Below, piece after piece: positions 24,375-32,190 of a stretch of 64,000 nt of DNA. The first letter of the stretch is position 1. Every line of letters begins with the position of its first letter. The notes under the pieces are model-generated. The model was given only the letters and a program-made list of their open reading frames with translations. It was not told the origin of the DNA and ran no database searches. The DNA is from Hyphomonas neptunium ATCC 15444 (lineage in GTDB: Bacteria; Pseudomonadota; Alphaproteobacteria; Caulobacterales; Hyphomonadaceae): NCBI RefSeq assembly GCF_000013025.1, contig NC_008358.1:930001-994000 (forward strand), written 5' to 3'. The translations under genes were made by a program, and so were the position numbers.

Positions 24375-25712
24375 TCAGAACCTGTACCGTACCGGGATGG
24401 ATTTCGGGCCGCCCACGAAATTGGCCTTGATGAAGCTTGGCTCGCCGGCGAGTTCAATCGACTTCACGCGGCTGAAGAGTTCTTCATAGATCGCCTGCAT
24501 TTCAAGGCGTGCCAGGTGCATGCCCAGGCACATATGCCCGCCATAGCCAAACGAGATCAGCTTGTTGGGCGACCGGTCGGCCTTGAAGCTGTAAGGGTCG
24601 TCAAAGACTTCCTCATCGCGGTTGCCAGACGGATAGCAGAGCAGCAGGCTTTCGCCTTTCAGGATGTTCTTGCCACGGAGGGTGTAGTCATCCTGCGCCG
24701 TGCGCATGAAATGCTTCACCGGCGTGGTCCAGCGGATGGCTTCGTCCACGGCGGTGCGTGACATGCCCTTTGGATCATCCATCATTTTCTTGAGTTCAGA
24801 CGGGCTCTGCAGCATCGCCAGCACGCCACCGCCGGTTGAGGCGCTGGTTGTGTCGTGTCCGGCGGCTGCCGTGATGATGTAATAGCTCATCGCTTCGAGC
24901 TGACCGATAGGCTCACCGTCAATCATGCCATTGGCAATCACGGTGGACACGTCATCCTTCGGGTTGGCGCGGCGGTCGGCTGTGATGTTGGTGAAGTACA
25001 TGAAGAATTCGGCCAGCGTCGCCTGGATCGAGGCGAGGCCTTTTTCGACATCGCGCTCCTCAGCCAGGGATTTGTCGCGCATCAGGTCTTCATCCTGCGC
25101 GCCGAAGATTTCCTGCGTCAGCTTCAGCATCATCGGCTCGTCCGATTCCGGAACACCCAGGATCTGCATGATCACGCGCAGAGGATAATAGAGCGCGATA
25201 TCACGCTGGAAGTCGCATTCGCCGCCAAGGTCTTCCATCCGGTCGACATATTGCTTGGCAATGCTGCGGACGGCGTCATCCCGCTTTTTCACGTTCTGCG
25301 GCATGAACCATTCCTGGGTCAGGTGGCGCAGCTTGTAGTGGGACGGGTCGTCGAGCTGAACGAGGGTCTTGAGCAGGTGGGGCTGGCCAAACTTGGCGTA
25401 AACGCCTTTCTCCGCCTCATGATAGGACAGCATCTCGCGCTGGCCGTTCGTGAACAGCTGGTTCTGGCGCGACACGTCCATGATGTCGGCATGCTTGGTG
25501 ACGGCCCAGAAGGGACGGAAACCCTCCGGCTCACACCAGGCGAGCGGGTCTTCGGCGCGGAGGCGCTTGAAGGCGGCGTCCAGCGTGGGCGGGTCGGCAT
25601 AGACGGCCGGAGTTACGATCTGGTCGCAGGTTGCGGCGGCGGCCTCGCTCATACGGCGGGCAGGGTCTTTCTTTGTGTCCGGCGGAACCGCCAGCACAGC
25701 TGAATCGGACAT
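24375..25712 (-). CDS. Cytochrome P450 (first of the pair)
   Basis: A 445-residue P450. The I-helix is TAAAGHDTTSASTGGG, the ExxR motif is in DEAIRWTTPV, and the heme loop is SFGYGGHMCLGMHLARLEM with Cys395. GGAGGAA precedes ATG 25712. Both P450s are of standard bacterial size but differ clearly in sequence, so they are not a recent duplication. The gene follows rluB by 33 bases and starts the P450-P450-hydratase-DUF2855 run. Likely substrates are hydrophobic such as terpenoids or sterol side chains. Confidence 0.94.
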   Translation of the reverse strand: MSDSAVLAVPPDTKKDPARRMSEAAAATCDQIVTPAVYADPPTLDAAFKRLRAEDPLAWCEPEGFRPFWAVTKHADIMDVSRQNQLFTNGQREMLSYHEAEKGVYAKFGQPHLLKTLVQLDDPSHYKLRHLTQEWFMPQNVKKRDDAVRSIAKQYVDRMEDLGGECDFQRDIALYYPLRVIMQILGVPESDEPMMLKLTQEIFGAQDEDLMRDKSLAEERDVEKGLASIQATLAEFFMYFTNITADRRANPKDDVSTVIANGMIDGEPIGQLEAMSYYIITAAAGHDTTSASTGGGVLAMLQSPSELKKMMDDPKGMSRTAVDEAIRWTTPVKHFMRTAQDDYTLRGKNILKGESLLLCYPSGNRDEEVFDDPYSFKADRSPNKLISFGYGGHMCLGMHLARLEMQAIYEELFSRVKSIELAGEPSFIKANFVGGPKSIPVRYRF

Positions 25713-25745
25713 GGGAAATTCCTCCAGAGTAGGGGTTTGCGGCGT

Positions 25746-26663
25746 CTACGACCGCTTCCCCTTCACTCTAGCCGAAGGCCCCCGTCTGCCAAGGCGTGAC
25801 TTAGCGGCAGGCGCAGGCTTCTCGGGCGCCGTATCCACCTCATGTCCCAACAGGGCCAGCGCCGTTTCCAGCAGGTCAGGCGGCACTTCATCCACCTGTC
25901 CGGGCTTGAGGTCTGCCAGCAGGAACGGACCGTAACTTACCCGGATGAGGCGGTTCACGGTGAGGCCGACCGACTCCAGCGCTTTACGAACTTCGCGGTT
26001 CTTGCCCTCAGTCAGCGTCACGGTCAGCCAGGAGTTGGCGCCCATCTCCCGATCGAAGACGGCCTTGATAGGCTGATACTTCACGCCTTCAACGGTGATG
26101 CCGCTGGCCAGTTCGTCGATCTTCAGCTGGGTCACGGTGCCTTTGGCGCGGACCCGATAGGTGCGCTCCAGCGCCGATTTGGGCAGTTCCAGGAAGCGGG
26201 CCAGCTCGCCATCGTTCGTCAGCAGCAGCAGGCCCTCTGTCGTCAGGTCGAGCCGTCCGACCGTCACAGTGCGGGGGAGGGATTTTGGAAGCTCGTCAAA
26301 GATTGTCCGGCGCCCGGCGGGGTCGTTGGTGGTCGTGATCAGGCCGGAGGGCTTGTGATAGCGCCAGAGACGGCTGGCATCGGGCGCCTGGATGACCTTG
26401 CGGCCAACCTTTATCGCTTCCCGGCCGGTTACCTTGAAGGCGGGCGAGGTCAGCTTCTGGCCATTGACCGTTACTTCGCCCGCTTCGATCAGGCGCTCCA
26501 CCTCGCGGCGGGAGGCAACCCCGGCGCGGGCGAGGTATTTGGCAATCCGCTCGCCCTCGCTCCAGTCAGCCGGGGTGGCGGTCGATTTGCTTTTGGGGCC
26601 AGGTGCCCGTTTGGGGCTGGAAGGCTTTCGGGCTGGGCGGCCCGTCTCGCGACGCTCCGTCAT
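25746..26663 (-). CDS. rluB: 23S rRNA pseudouridine synthase, RluB/RsuA family
   Basis: A 305-residue pseudouridine synthase. An S4 RNA-binding domain is at residues ~35-85 (RIAKYLARAGVASRREVERLI). The catalytic core has the invariant GRLDLTTEGLLLLTNDGEL, with the nucleophilic Asp in GRLD, and EGKNREVRKALESVG. The N-terminal ~30 residues and C-terminal tail are basic and Pro-rich. Family members modify U2605 of 23S rRNA or U516 of 16S rRNA; RluB is the better fit by length. Downstream P450 genes share the strand but are probably transcribed separately. Confidence 0.9.
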   Translation of the reverse strand: MTERRETGRPARKPSSPKRAPGPKSKSTATPADWSEGERIAKYLARAGVASRREVERLIEAGEVTVNGQKLTSPAFKVTGREAIKVGRKVIQAPDASRLWRYHKPSGLITTTNDPAGRRTIFDELPKSLPRTVTVGRLDLTTEGLLLLTNDGELARFLELPKSALERTYRVRAKGTVTQLKIDELASGITVEGVKYQPIKAVFDREMGANSWLTVTLTEGKNREVRKALESVGLTVNRLIRVSYGPFLLADLKPGQVDEVPPDLLETALALLGHEVDTAPEKPAPAAKSRLGRRGPSARVKGKRS

Positions 26664-26687
26664 GGCAATGTCTTTCTGTGACTTGTT

Positions 26688-27089
26688 TCAGCCGAGGAAT
26701 TGCAGGACTGGCGCGCCAATAGCAAGGCCAAGGGCCACCTCAGTCGCCATCCAGATGGGAATTATCCGCGTGTCGCCGAGCTTGGCGCGGTCAAAAACGA
26801 GCGCAACCGCCCGCCCGATGGCAGCGCCAAACCAGCCCGCCGCGATGGGCAGCACAACCAGCGTTGAGCCCGCAGGCGGCGTTATTACGACGATCACCAG
26901 CGCGGCGCCGTGAACCATCAGCAGCAGGCCGCCATAAGTGGCACGGAATTCCGAATATCCCCCGCCTTTGGCAGGATCTGCCTTGAGGCGCACCACGCCC
27001 GAGGCCCATTCGGGCGCAATCAGCGCGCCCAGACCTAACGCGGCGCCGAAGCCGAGCCCTGTAATCGCAAGAATTTCTGTTAGCGGCAT
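26688..27089 (-). CDS. Small membrane protein resembling DUF4345
   Basis: A 133-residue protein with four hydrophobic segments (about residues 5-25, 50-70, 75-95 and 110-130). The sentence GYSEFRATYGGLLLMVHGAAL between segments 1 and 2 is like the DUF4345 family. No catalytic motifs are visible. It lies upstream of rluB by 24 bases. The function is unknown. The 227 bases between this start and the flhF-like start hold a divergent promoter region, in which TTAACC at 27220-27225 is a possible CtrA half-site. Confidence 0.7.
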   Translation of the reverse strand: MPLTEILAITGLGFGAALGLGALIAPEWASGVVRLKADPAKGGGYSEFRATYGGLLLMVHGAALVIVVITPPAGSTLVVLPIAAGWFGAAIGRAVALVFDRAKLGDTRIIPIWMATEVALGLAIGAPVLQFLG

Positions 27090-27316
27090 GGCGTTTCCGG
27101 GCTCCTCTGATCCATCAGGATAGGGCGCGGCGGGCGATTGCCCAGCCTGTTCCCGCCAACATTACAACTGCAGGGAATCTCTGAATTTCCTGTAAACCCT
27201 AACGCAGTTTCGGAAAAAATTAACCTTTGGGCGGCTTGATCAAATCGAGTTCAGCGGCGCCCCTGAGATTCACTCCACACTCTCGCCGCACAGCGTAACT
27301 TGAGGACAAGACGCCC

Positions 27317-28327
27317 ATGCGCATGAAGATGTTCGCCGCAGAATCGATGGAAGCTGCCAAGGCGATGATCTTTGCGGAGATGGGCGAGGATGCCGTCATC
27401 CTCTCCGAGCGCGAAGTTGATGGCGGCGTCGAAGTGCGCGCCGCAACCGACCGGGCAGGGGCCGCCGCAAAAGGTAACGAACCTTTCTTCCTGCGCGAGG
27501 CCCGCAATCTCGGCCATGGCCGCGGCGCCGACAATCCGGTCTTTGCCCGCGTGCGCGACGCGCTGCTCTGGCATGGCGCGCCGCAGCGCTTTGCCGAGCG
27601 TGTGGCCAATGAAGGCGCGGGCCGCCGTCCGGGTGAGTTTTCCACACCCGAAGAGGCGATGGCCGAGGGCTTGTCCCGCATGGTGACCTGCGATCCCATA
27701 CCGGCGCGTCTTGACCGTGACATTCTCCTGGTGGGTCCACCCGGCGCAGGCCGCACCTCCACCGCTGCCAAACTGACCCGCCGCGCCTCTGTCGCGCGCA
27801 CCGAGATCACCCCGCTGGCCGCCGATCTGGACGGTTCTGCCGGGGGCGAACAGCTCGCCGCCTATCTGGAGCGCGAACGTGCCCAGATCCGCGTGGCCGA
27901 AACGCCAGACGCCCTGTTCAGCGAACTGCGCGCCCTACGCAATGAAAGCCGCCGCTGTGTGATCGATCTGCCAGCGATCAACCCGTTCGAGGGCGATGAT
28001 CTGGCCAGCCTTGGCGATCTCGTCGCTGCGATCCGCGCCGAGCCGGTTCTGGTGCTCTCTGCCGAGGGGCACCCGGACGATCTGGCCGAGTCCGCCCGTG
28101 CTTTCCACAGGGCCGGCGTGCGCCGCGCCATCCTCACCAAACTCGATGTTGTGCGCCGCAGGGGCGGGGCCATCGCCGCCCTGACATCCTCCGGCATCGC
28201 CTTTTCGCACCTGGCAATCACCCCCTTCATTGGCGGCGGACTCGTTCCGGCTGCCCCTTCACGCCTCGCCGCGCTTCTGATGGAAGACGCCCGCGGTGAC
28301 GTGATTGCCCTCAGAGGAGCTGCATGA
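27317..28327 (+). CDS. flhF: FlhF-like SRP-type GTPase homologue with altered P-loop
   Basis: The 336-residue protein starts like FlhF (MRMKMFAAESMEAAKAMI, DAVILSER) and contains an NG-type domain. The P-loop reads GPPGAGRTS at residues 140-148, with Arg146 in place of the usual Lys. The DTAGR-type G3 motif is replaced by IDLPAINPF. The EQL of the SRP signature (GGEQLAAYL) and the TKLD guanine motif are kept. FlhF sets flagellar pole position and number. The neighbouring flhG and ctrA support the assignment. GAGGACAAG precedes the ATG. GTP hydrolysis or even binding may be lost. Confidence 0.75.
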   Translation: MRMKMFAAESMEAAKAMIFAEMGEDAVILSEREVDGGVEVRAATDRAGAAAKGNEPFFLREARNLGHGRGADNPVFARVRDALLWHGAPQRFAERVANEGAGRRPGEFSTPEEAMAEGLSRMVTCDPIPARLDRDILLVGPPGAGRTSTAAKLTRRASVARTEITPLAADLDGSAGGEQLAAYLERERAQIRVAETPDALFSELRALRNESRRCVIDLPAINPFEGDDLASLGDLVAAIRAEPVLVLSAEGHPDDLAESARAFHRAGVRRAILTKLDVVRRRGGAIAALTSSGIAFSHLAITPFIGGGLVPAAPSRLAALLMEDARGDVIALRGAA

Positions 28328-28331
28328 TCCC

Positions 28332-29168
28332 ATGAGCTTTGCCCTTCGCAGATCCCAGGACCGTCCCCCCGTTCGCCCGCCCCCGCGGGTCGCGCCGGCC
28401 TCCGTCATCACCGTTGCCAGTGGCAAGGGCGGCGTCGGAAAGACGTTTGTTTCAATCTCTCTGGCCTCCTCATTGGCCCAGGCCGGCCGCCGCGTTCTGC
28501 TGGTGGACGGCGATCTTGGCCTCGCCAACGTCGACGTTCAGCTCGGTATTGCCCCTGAGACGGATCTGGCCGCTGTTGTGGCCGGCTGGGTCGAGCTTGA
28601 AGATGCCGTGACGCCGGTTGATGGCGGCGCGGGTCATGGCGGATTTGATGTGCTGCCGGGCCGTTCGGGCTCTGGCGCTCTGGCTGAACTGCCTACGGAA
28701 GAAGTTGCGCGCCTGGCTGCCGGTCTTTCGGCGCTGGCGCTGCAATATGATCATGTCGTCATCGATCTCGGCGCCGGTATCGAGGCCAACTGCATGCGCC
28801 TGGCCCGTTCGGGCGACAAGGCGCTGATCGTGATTACGGATGATCCCTCCTCGATGACGGACGCTTACGCCTTCATCAAGGTGCTTCGTGGTTACGCGCC
28901 ATCGGTAGAACCGCTGATCTGCATAAACCAGGCCGATACCCGCGCTGCGGGCCAGCGCACCTATGAAGCCATCGCCCGCGCCTGCCAGACTTTCCTGGGT
29001 TTCCGCCCGCGCCTGGCTGGAACGGTGATGCGCGATCCCAAGGTGCGCGACGCAATCCGTTGTCAGAAAACACTTATGTCCATCGATCCACAGGCCCAGC
29101 CTGTTCAGGATGTCATAGCGGTGGCCCAGGTGATGATGGGGCAAGCCTCAGCGGAGCTTGGCAACTGA
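28332..29168 (+). CDS. flhG: MinD-like ATPase FlhG (FleN)
   Basis: A 278-residue P-loop ATPase of the MinD/ParA family. The deviant Walker A is VASGKGGVGKTFVSISLA, the switch region includes VDGDLGLANVDVQLG, and DHVVIDLGAGIE holds Walker B. The signature VDGDLGLANVD is typical of FlhG/YlxH. It limits flagellar number by acting on FlhF or MotAB/C-ring assembly. ATG 28332 is five bases after the flhF-like stop, with AGAGGAG upstream, so the two are one operon. The adjacent ctrA gene has its own promoter. Confidence 0.9.
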   Translation: MSFALRRSQDRPPVRPPPRVAPASVITVASGKGGVGKTFVSISLASSLAQAGRRVLLVDGDLGLANVDVQLGIAPETDLAAVVAGWVELEDAVTPVDGGAGHGGFDVLPGRSGSGALAELPTEEVARLAAGLSALALQYDHVVIDLGAGIEANCMRLARSGDKALIVITDDPSSMTDAYAFIKVLRGYAPSVEPLICINQADTRAAGQRTYEAIARACQTFLGFRPRLAGTVMRDPKVRDAIRCQKTLMSIDPQAQPVQDVIAVAQVMMGQASAELGN

Positions 29169-29301
29169 TCCGTTCAGAGAAAATGAATCATTTCGTCTGT
29201 GTTCCAACGCTTTTTTAATACCTGTTAATAAAGGTGCGTTAGGATTCACAATGTTAACCAAAGCCGCTACGACTAACTTAAGATGATTCGGGAGACGAGC
29301 G
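29169..29301 (+). promoter_or_regulatory. ctrA promoter region with three GANTC sites
   Basis: The 133-base gap before ctrA contains three GANTC motifs: GAATC at 29185-29189, GATTC at 29243-29247 and GATTC at 29285-29289. CcrM methylates GANTC in Caulobacter and controls ctrA P1. TTAA half-sites at 29215-29218, 29225-29228, 29254-29257 and 29278-29281 are candidate CtrA autoregulation sites, although the first pair has spacing N6 rather than the canonical N7. Confidence 0.65.
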
Positions 29302-30015
29302 ATGCGCGTCCTGCTAATTGAAGATGACCGGGCGCTGGCCCGCTCAATCGAGCTGATGCTCAAAGCCGCTGGCTTCAACGTCTACCTCACCGACCTCGGT
29401 GAAGACGGCGTTGATATCGGCAAAGTCTACGAGTTCGACATGATCCTCCTGGATCTGTCGCTGCCGGACATCACCGGTTTTGAGGTGCTCAAACAGCTCC
29501 GCATGAGCCGTGTGAACACGCCTGTCATGATCCTCTCGGGCAATCCGGACATCGAAGCGAAGGTGAAAACCCTTGGCTACGGCGCTGACGATTACCTCAC
29601 CAAGCCGTTCAACAAGGACGAGCTGATCGCCCGGATCACCGCCATTGTGCGCCGCTCCAAAGGCCATGCCGAGAGCGTGATCCGCACCGGCGACATCCTG
29701 GTGAACCTGGACGCAAAAACCGTCGAAGTCGACGGCGAGCGTGTCCACCTCACCGGCAAGGAATACGCCATGTTCGAGCTGCTTTCCCTGCGCAAGGGCA
29801 CGACGCTCACCAAGGAAATGTTCCTCAACCACCTCTATGGTGGCCTCGACGAACCCGAGCTGAAGATCATCGACGTCTTCATCTGTAAGCTGCGCAAAAA
29901 ACTGCAGCAGGCCACGGGCGGCAATCACTATATCGAAACCGTCTGGGGACGGGGCTATGTGCTGCGCGATCCGCGCCCATCCCAGAAATCCAGCGAGATC
30001 GAAGAAGCCGCCTGA
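29302..30015 (+). CDS. ctrA: Cell-cycle response regulator CtrA
   Basis: A 237-residue OmpR-type response regulator with extensive identity to Caulobacter CtrA as I remember it. The receiver domain has the acidic pair Glu7-Asp8/Asp9, phospho-acceptor Asp51 in ILLDLSLPD and TKPFNKDEL with the conserved Lys. The DNA-binding winged helix has [31 protein letters not shown]. The C-terminus is Glu-Glu-Ala-Ala, the kind of tail that ClpXP recognises. CtrA governs cell division, DNA replication and flagellar genes in Caulobacter. The preceding gap has three GANTC sites, and a strong terminator follows. Confidence 0.97.
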   Translation: MRVLLIEDDRALARSIELMLKAAGFNVYLTDLGEDGVDIGKVYEFDMILLDLSLPDITGFEVLKQLRMSRVNTPVMILSGNPDIEAKVKTLGYGADDYLTKPFNKDELIARITAIVRRSKGHAESVIRTGDILVNLDAKTVEVDGERVHLTGKEYAMFELLSLRKGTTLTKEMFLNHLYGGLDEPELKIIDVFICKLRKKLQQATGGNHYIETVWGRGYVLRDPRPSQKSSEIEEAA

Positions 30016-30056
30016 ATTATCTGAGAGTGAGCTTTCTGAGACCCGTCAAAAATTTA

Positions 30057-30088
30057 CGCCCGGAGAGCCAGACTCTCCGGGCGTTTTT
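30057..30088 (+). terminator. Bidirectional intrinsic terminator between ctrA and rnhA
   Basis: A perfect 11-base stem is formed by CGCCCGGAGAG (30057-30067) and CTCTCCGGGCG (30073-30083), with loop CCAGA, followed by TTTTT. On the minus strand the hairpin is followed by TAAATTTTTG, so it may also end the rnhA transcript. It lies 42 bases after the ctrA stop. Confidence 0.92.
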
Positions 30089-30109
30089 CATTGCGGATTT
30101 GAAGCGCGC

Positions 30110-30562
30110 CTATTTCCGCCCGCGGACTTCATCCGTGCCCTTGCGGGCGAGGCCGTCGGCCCGCTCGTTACCCTCATCGCCCGCATGGCCCTTCACCCAG
30201 ACCCAGGTGATCTCGTGCCGTTTGCAGGCTTCTTCCATCGCCATCCACAGCTCCTGGTTTTTCACAGGCTTCTTGTCGGCGGTTTTCCAGCCATTGCGCT
30301 TCCAGCCCTTGATCCATTTGGTCAGGCCGTCCTTCACATAGGTGGAATCCACGTTCAGCGTGATCTTTGAGGGGCGGTTGAGCGCGTTCAGCGCCTCGAT
30401 CACGGCGGTCATTTCCATCCGGTTGTTGGTGGTGGCCGGATCGCCGCCATAGAGTTCCTTTTCGTGGCCATTCCAGCGGATCAGCGCGCCCCAGCCGCCG
30501 GGGCCGGGATTTCCGCTACACGCGCCATCAGTCCAGATTTCAATCATGTCTTTGTCGGTCAT
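30110..30562 (-). CDS. rnhA: Ribonuclease HI
   Basis: A 150-residue RNase HI, near the E. coli length of 155. The four-residue catalytic set is visible in order: Asp in [15 protein letters not shown], Glu in [13 protein letters not shown], Asp in [11 protein letters not shown], and the final Asp in [11 protein letters not shown]. It removes RNA from RNA-DNA hybrids such as R-loops and primers. ATG 30562 is chosen because the longer frame lies within the upstream gene; ATG 30547 is also possible. It ends the MFS-MFS-thrB-membrane-rnhA same-strand run. Confidence 0.96.
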   Translation of the reverse strand: MTDKDMIEIWTDGACSGNPGPGGWGALIRWNGHEKELYGGDPATTNNRMEMTAVIEALNALNRPSKITLNVDSTYVKDGLTKWIKGWKRNGWKTADKKPVKNQELWMAMEEACKRHEITWVWVKGHAGDEGNERADGLARKGTDEVRGRK

Positions 30563-30605
30563 GATCAGCGGGGTGCGGGGCTTTGGCGCCCGCGTCAAGC
30601 GCCCT

Positions 30606-31196
30606 TCAGAAGACACTCACATCCATCTGTGTAAGCTGGCGGGCCGGCTGTACGATGGCGTGAAACAGGAAGCCGCAGAATGCGCCTGCGATGGCGCCGA
30701 TGCATCCGCCACACATCAACGCCCCCAGCGCAGAGGCCGCTCCGCCAAACCAGCCAAAGCCAAATGTCGTGCCACCCACCAGCACCGCGCCCCACACCGC
30801 GCCCCAGCGCACATAGGATGCCGGCGCCGTGATGCCCCGATAGGGAAACCGGCCGATCGACAGGCCGAGCGCCAGCGCGGCTGCCGGCACCGTGATGAAG
30901 AACAGGATGAAGTTCATCGCCGCCAACTGGGTGGCCAGCAGCGCGCCGCCCCGGAAATCTCCGGCGCCGACGGCCAGCCCCGGTGCCTGGCCCGCCAGAC
31001 CGATGACTGTGAAGCTGAGCGCCATCATCAGAAAGCCGACAATGGCAACCACGACACACGCCGCCATGGAGGAGAGGAAAAGGGCAAGCTTGACCCGCTT
31101 CACCCGGCGCGGGCGCGCGGCCATAGCATAGCCGGGCAGCGGGCTGTCGGGTGCGGAAGGAGGTACGTGTGGTTCAGGCCCTGCGTTGTCGCTCAT
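30606..31196 (-). CDS. Small polytopic membrane protein between thrB and rnhA
   Basis: A 196-residue protein with a Pro-rich cytosolic N-terminus (residues 1-38) and four or five hydrophobic segments, the first near residue 38 ([24 protein letters not shown]) and the last near residue 150-180 with a Gly/Cys-rich [20 protein letters not shown] do not recognise a family. Its ATG overlaps the thrB stop (ATGA), so it is translated with thrB. Its stop lies 43 bases before the rnhA ATG. Since thrB and rnhA are usually adjacent, this gene seems to be inserted between them. Confidence 0.7.
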   Translation of the reverse strand: MSDNAGPEPHVPPSAPDSPLPGYAMAARPRRVKRVKLALFLSSMAACVVVAIVGFLMMALSFTVIGLAGQAPGLAVGAGDFRGGALLATQLAAMNFILFFITVPAAALALGLSIGRFPYRGITAPASYVRWGAVWGAVLVGGTTFGFGWFGGAASALGALMCGGCIGAIAGAFCGFLFHAIVQPARQLTQMDVSVF

Positions 31197-32179
31197 GCCC
31201 CATAGCCTTCGGCGCTTTCGATCTTGCGATGGAAAGCCAGCCGAGCGGCGTATTCAAGAGGGTTTTTGGGCTTTACGAGGGCGCCCGCCGGCGTGGACGA
31301 CCAATCAGAGAGGCGCGTGAGGAAAAACCGCATCGCCGATCCGAGGCACAGCGCAGGCAGCGCCTCCCGCTCAGCCGCTTCAAGCGGTCGGACCGATTGG
31401 TAGCCCGCGATCAGTGCGGAGCCTTTGGAGAAATTGTATTCCAGCCGCGAAGCATCCGTCGCGTTGCCTTCTTCGAAGGCCCAGGAATTGAGACAGACAG
31501 CGAGATCGTAAGCCAGCGCGTCGGTGCAGGCGAAATAGAAGTCGATGGCGCCAGAGAACGCCTCGCCCAGGAAGAAGGCGTTGTCCGGGAAGAGATCGGC
31601 ATGGATGGTCCCGCGCGGAAGGTTCGCCGAAAAAGCTCGCGCCGCATTGATGCGCTCGAAGCAGGCGTTCACTTCGGCTTCCAGTCCCGGCTGGATCGCC
31701 TCGGCATCTGCCCCGCGCCCGTCCCACATGCGGCGCCAGGAAGATGGCCCGAGGGCGTTCTCGCGGTGGCCTTTGAAATCCGCCAGCGCCAGATGCATCC
31801 GCGCCAGACCTTCGCCCAGCGAGCGGCACTGCTTCGCCGTAGGGCGGCGCGGCGAGAGGCCATCGAGGAACGTCACGATGACGGCCGGGCGGTCTTCCAG
31901 CGTGCGCAGCGCCTGTCCGTCAAGCCCCATGACCGGCTCGGGGCAGGGATAGCCCTTTGACGAGAGATGCTGCTTCAGACCAATGAAATACGGGAGGTCT
32001 GCCGCGTTCACCCGCTTTTCAAACAGGGTGAGAATGTACCTGCCCTTGCGGGTCTCGAGATAGTAATTCGAGTTCTCAACGCCCTCGGCAATGCCCTTGA
32101 ACGCAAGCGCCTCGCCGAGATCATACCCGGCGAGGAACCCTGCGAGGGCTTCATCAGAAACTTGCGTATATACCGCCAT
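31193..32179 (-). CDS. thrB: Homoserine kinase, APH-fold type
   Basis: A 328-residue ThrB of the type found in alphaproteobacteria, with an aminoglycoside-kinase fold rather than GHMP. Motifs are GVENSNYYLETRKGRYILTLFEKR in the N-lobe, IHADLFPDNAFFLGE with the catalytic Asp, and GAIDFYFACTDALAYDLAVCLNSW with the magnesium Asp. The closing region has PKNPLEYAARLAFH. It phosphorylates homoserine using ATP in threonine synthesis. It overlaps the downstream membrane gene. rnhA follows it after one gene, a shortened form of the familiar ispH-thrB-rnhA order; ispH is not in the window. Confidence 0.95.
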   Translation of the reverse strand: MAVYTQVSDEALAGFLAGYDLGEALAFKGIAEGVENSNYYLETRKGRYILTLFEKRVNAADLPYFIGLKQHLSSKGYPCPEPVMGLDGQALRTLEDRPAVIVTFLDGLSPRRPTAKQCRSLGEGLARMHLALADFKGHRENALGPSSWRRMWDGRGADAEAIQPGLEAEVNACFERINAARAFSANLPRGTIHADLFPDNAFFLGEAFSGAIDFYFACTDALAYDLAVCLNSWAFEEGNATDASRLEYNFSKGSALIAGYQSVRPLEAAEREALPALCLGSAMRFFLTRLSDWSSTPAGALVKPKNPLEYAARLAFHRKIESAEGYGA

Positions 32180-32190
32180 AGGCGGCGCCC

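Noticed and set aside
29215-29228. Canonical CtrA box before ctrA
   Set aside because: The pair TTAA...TTAA has a six-base spacer, not seven, so I list it only as half-sites.
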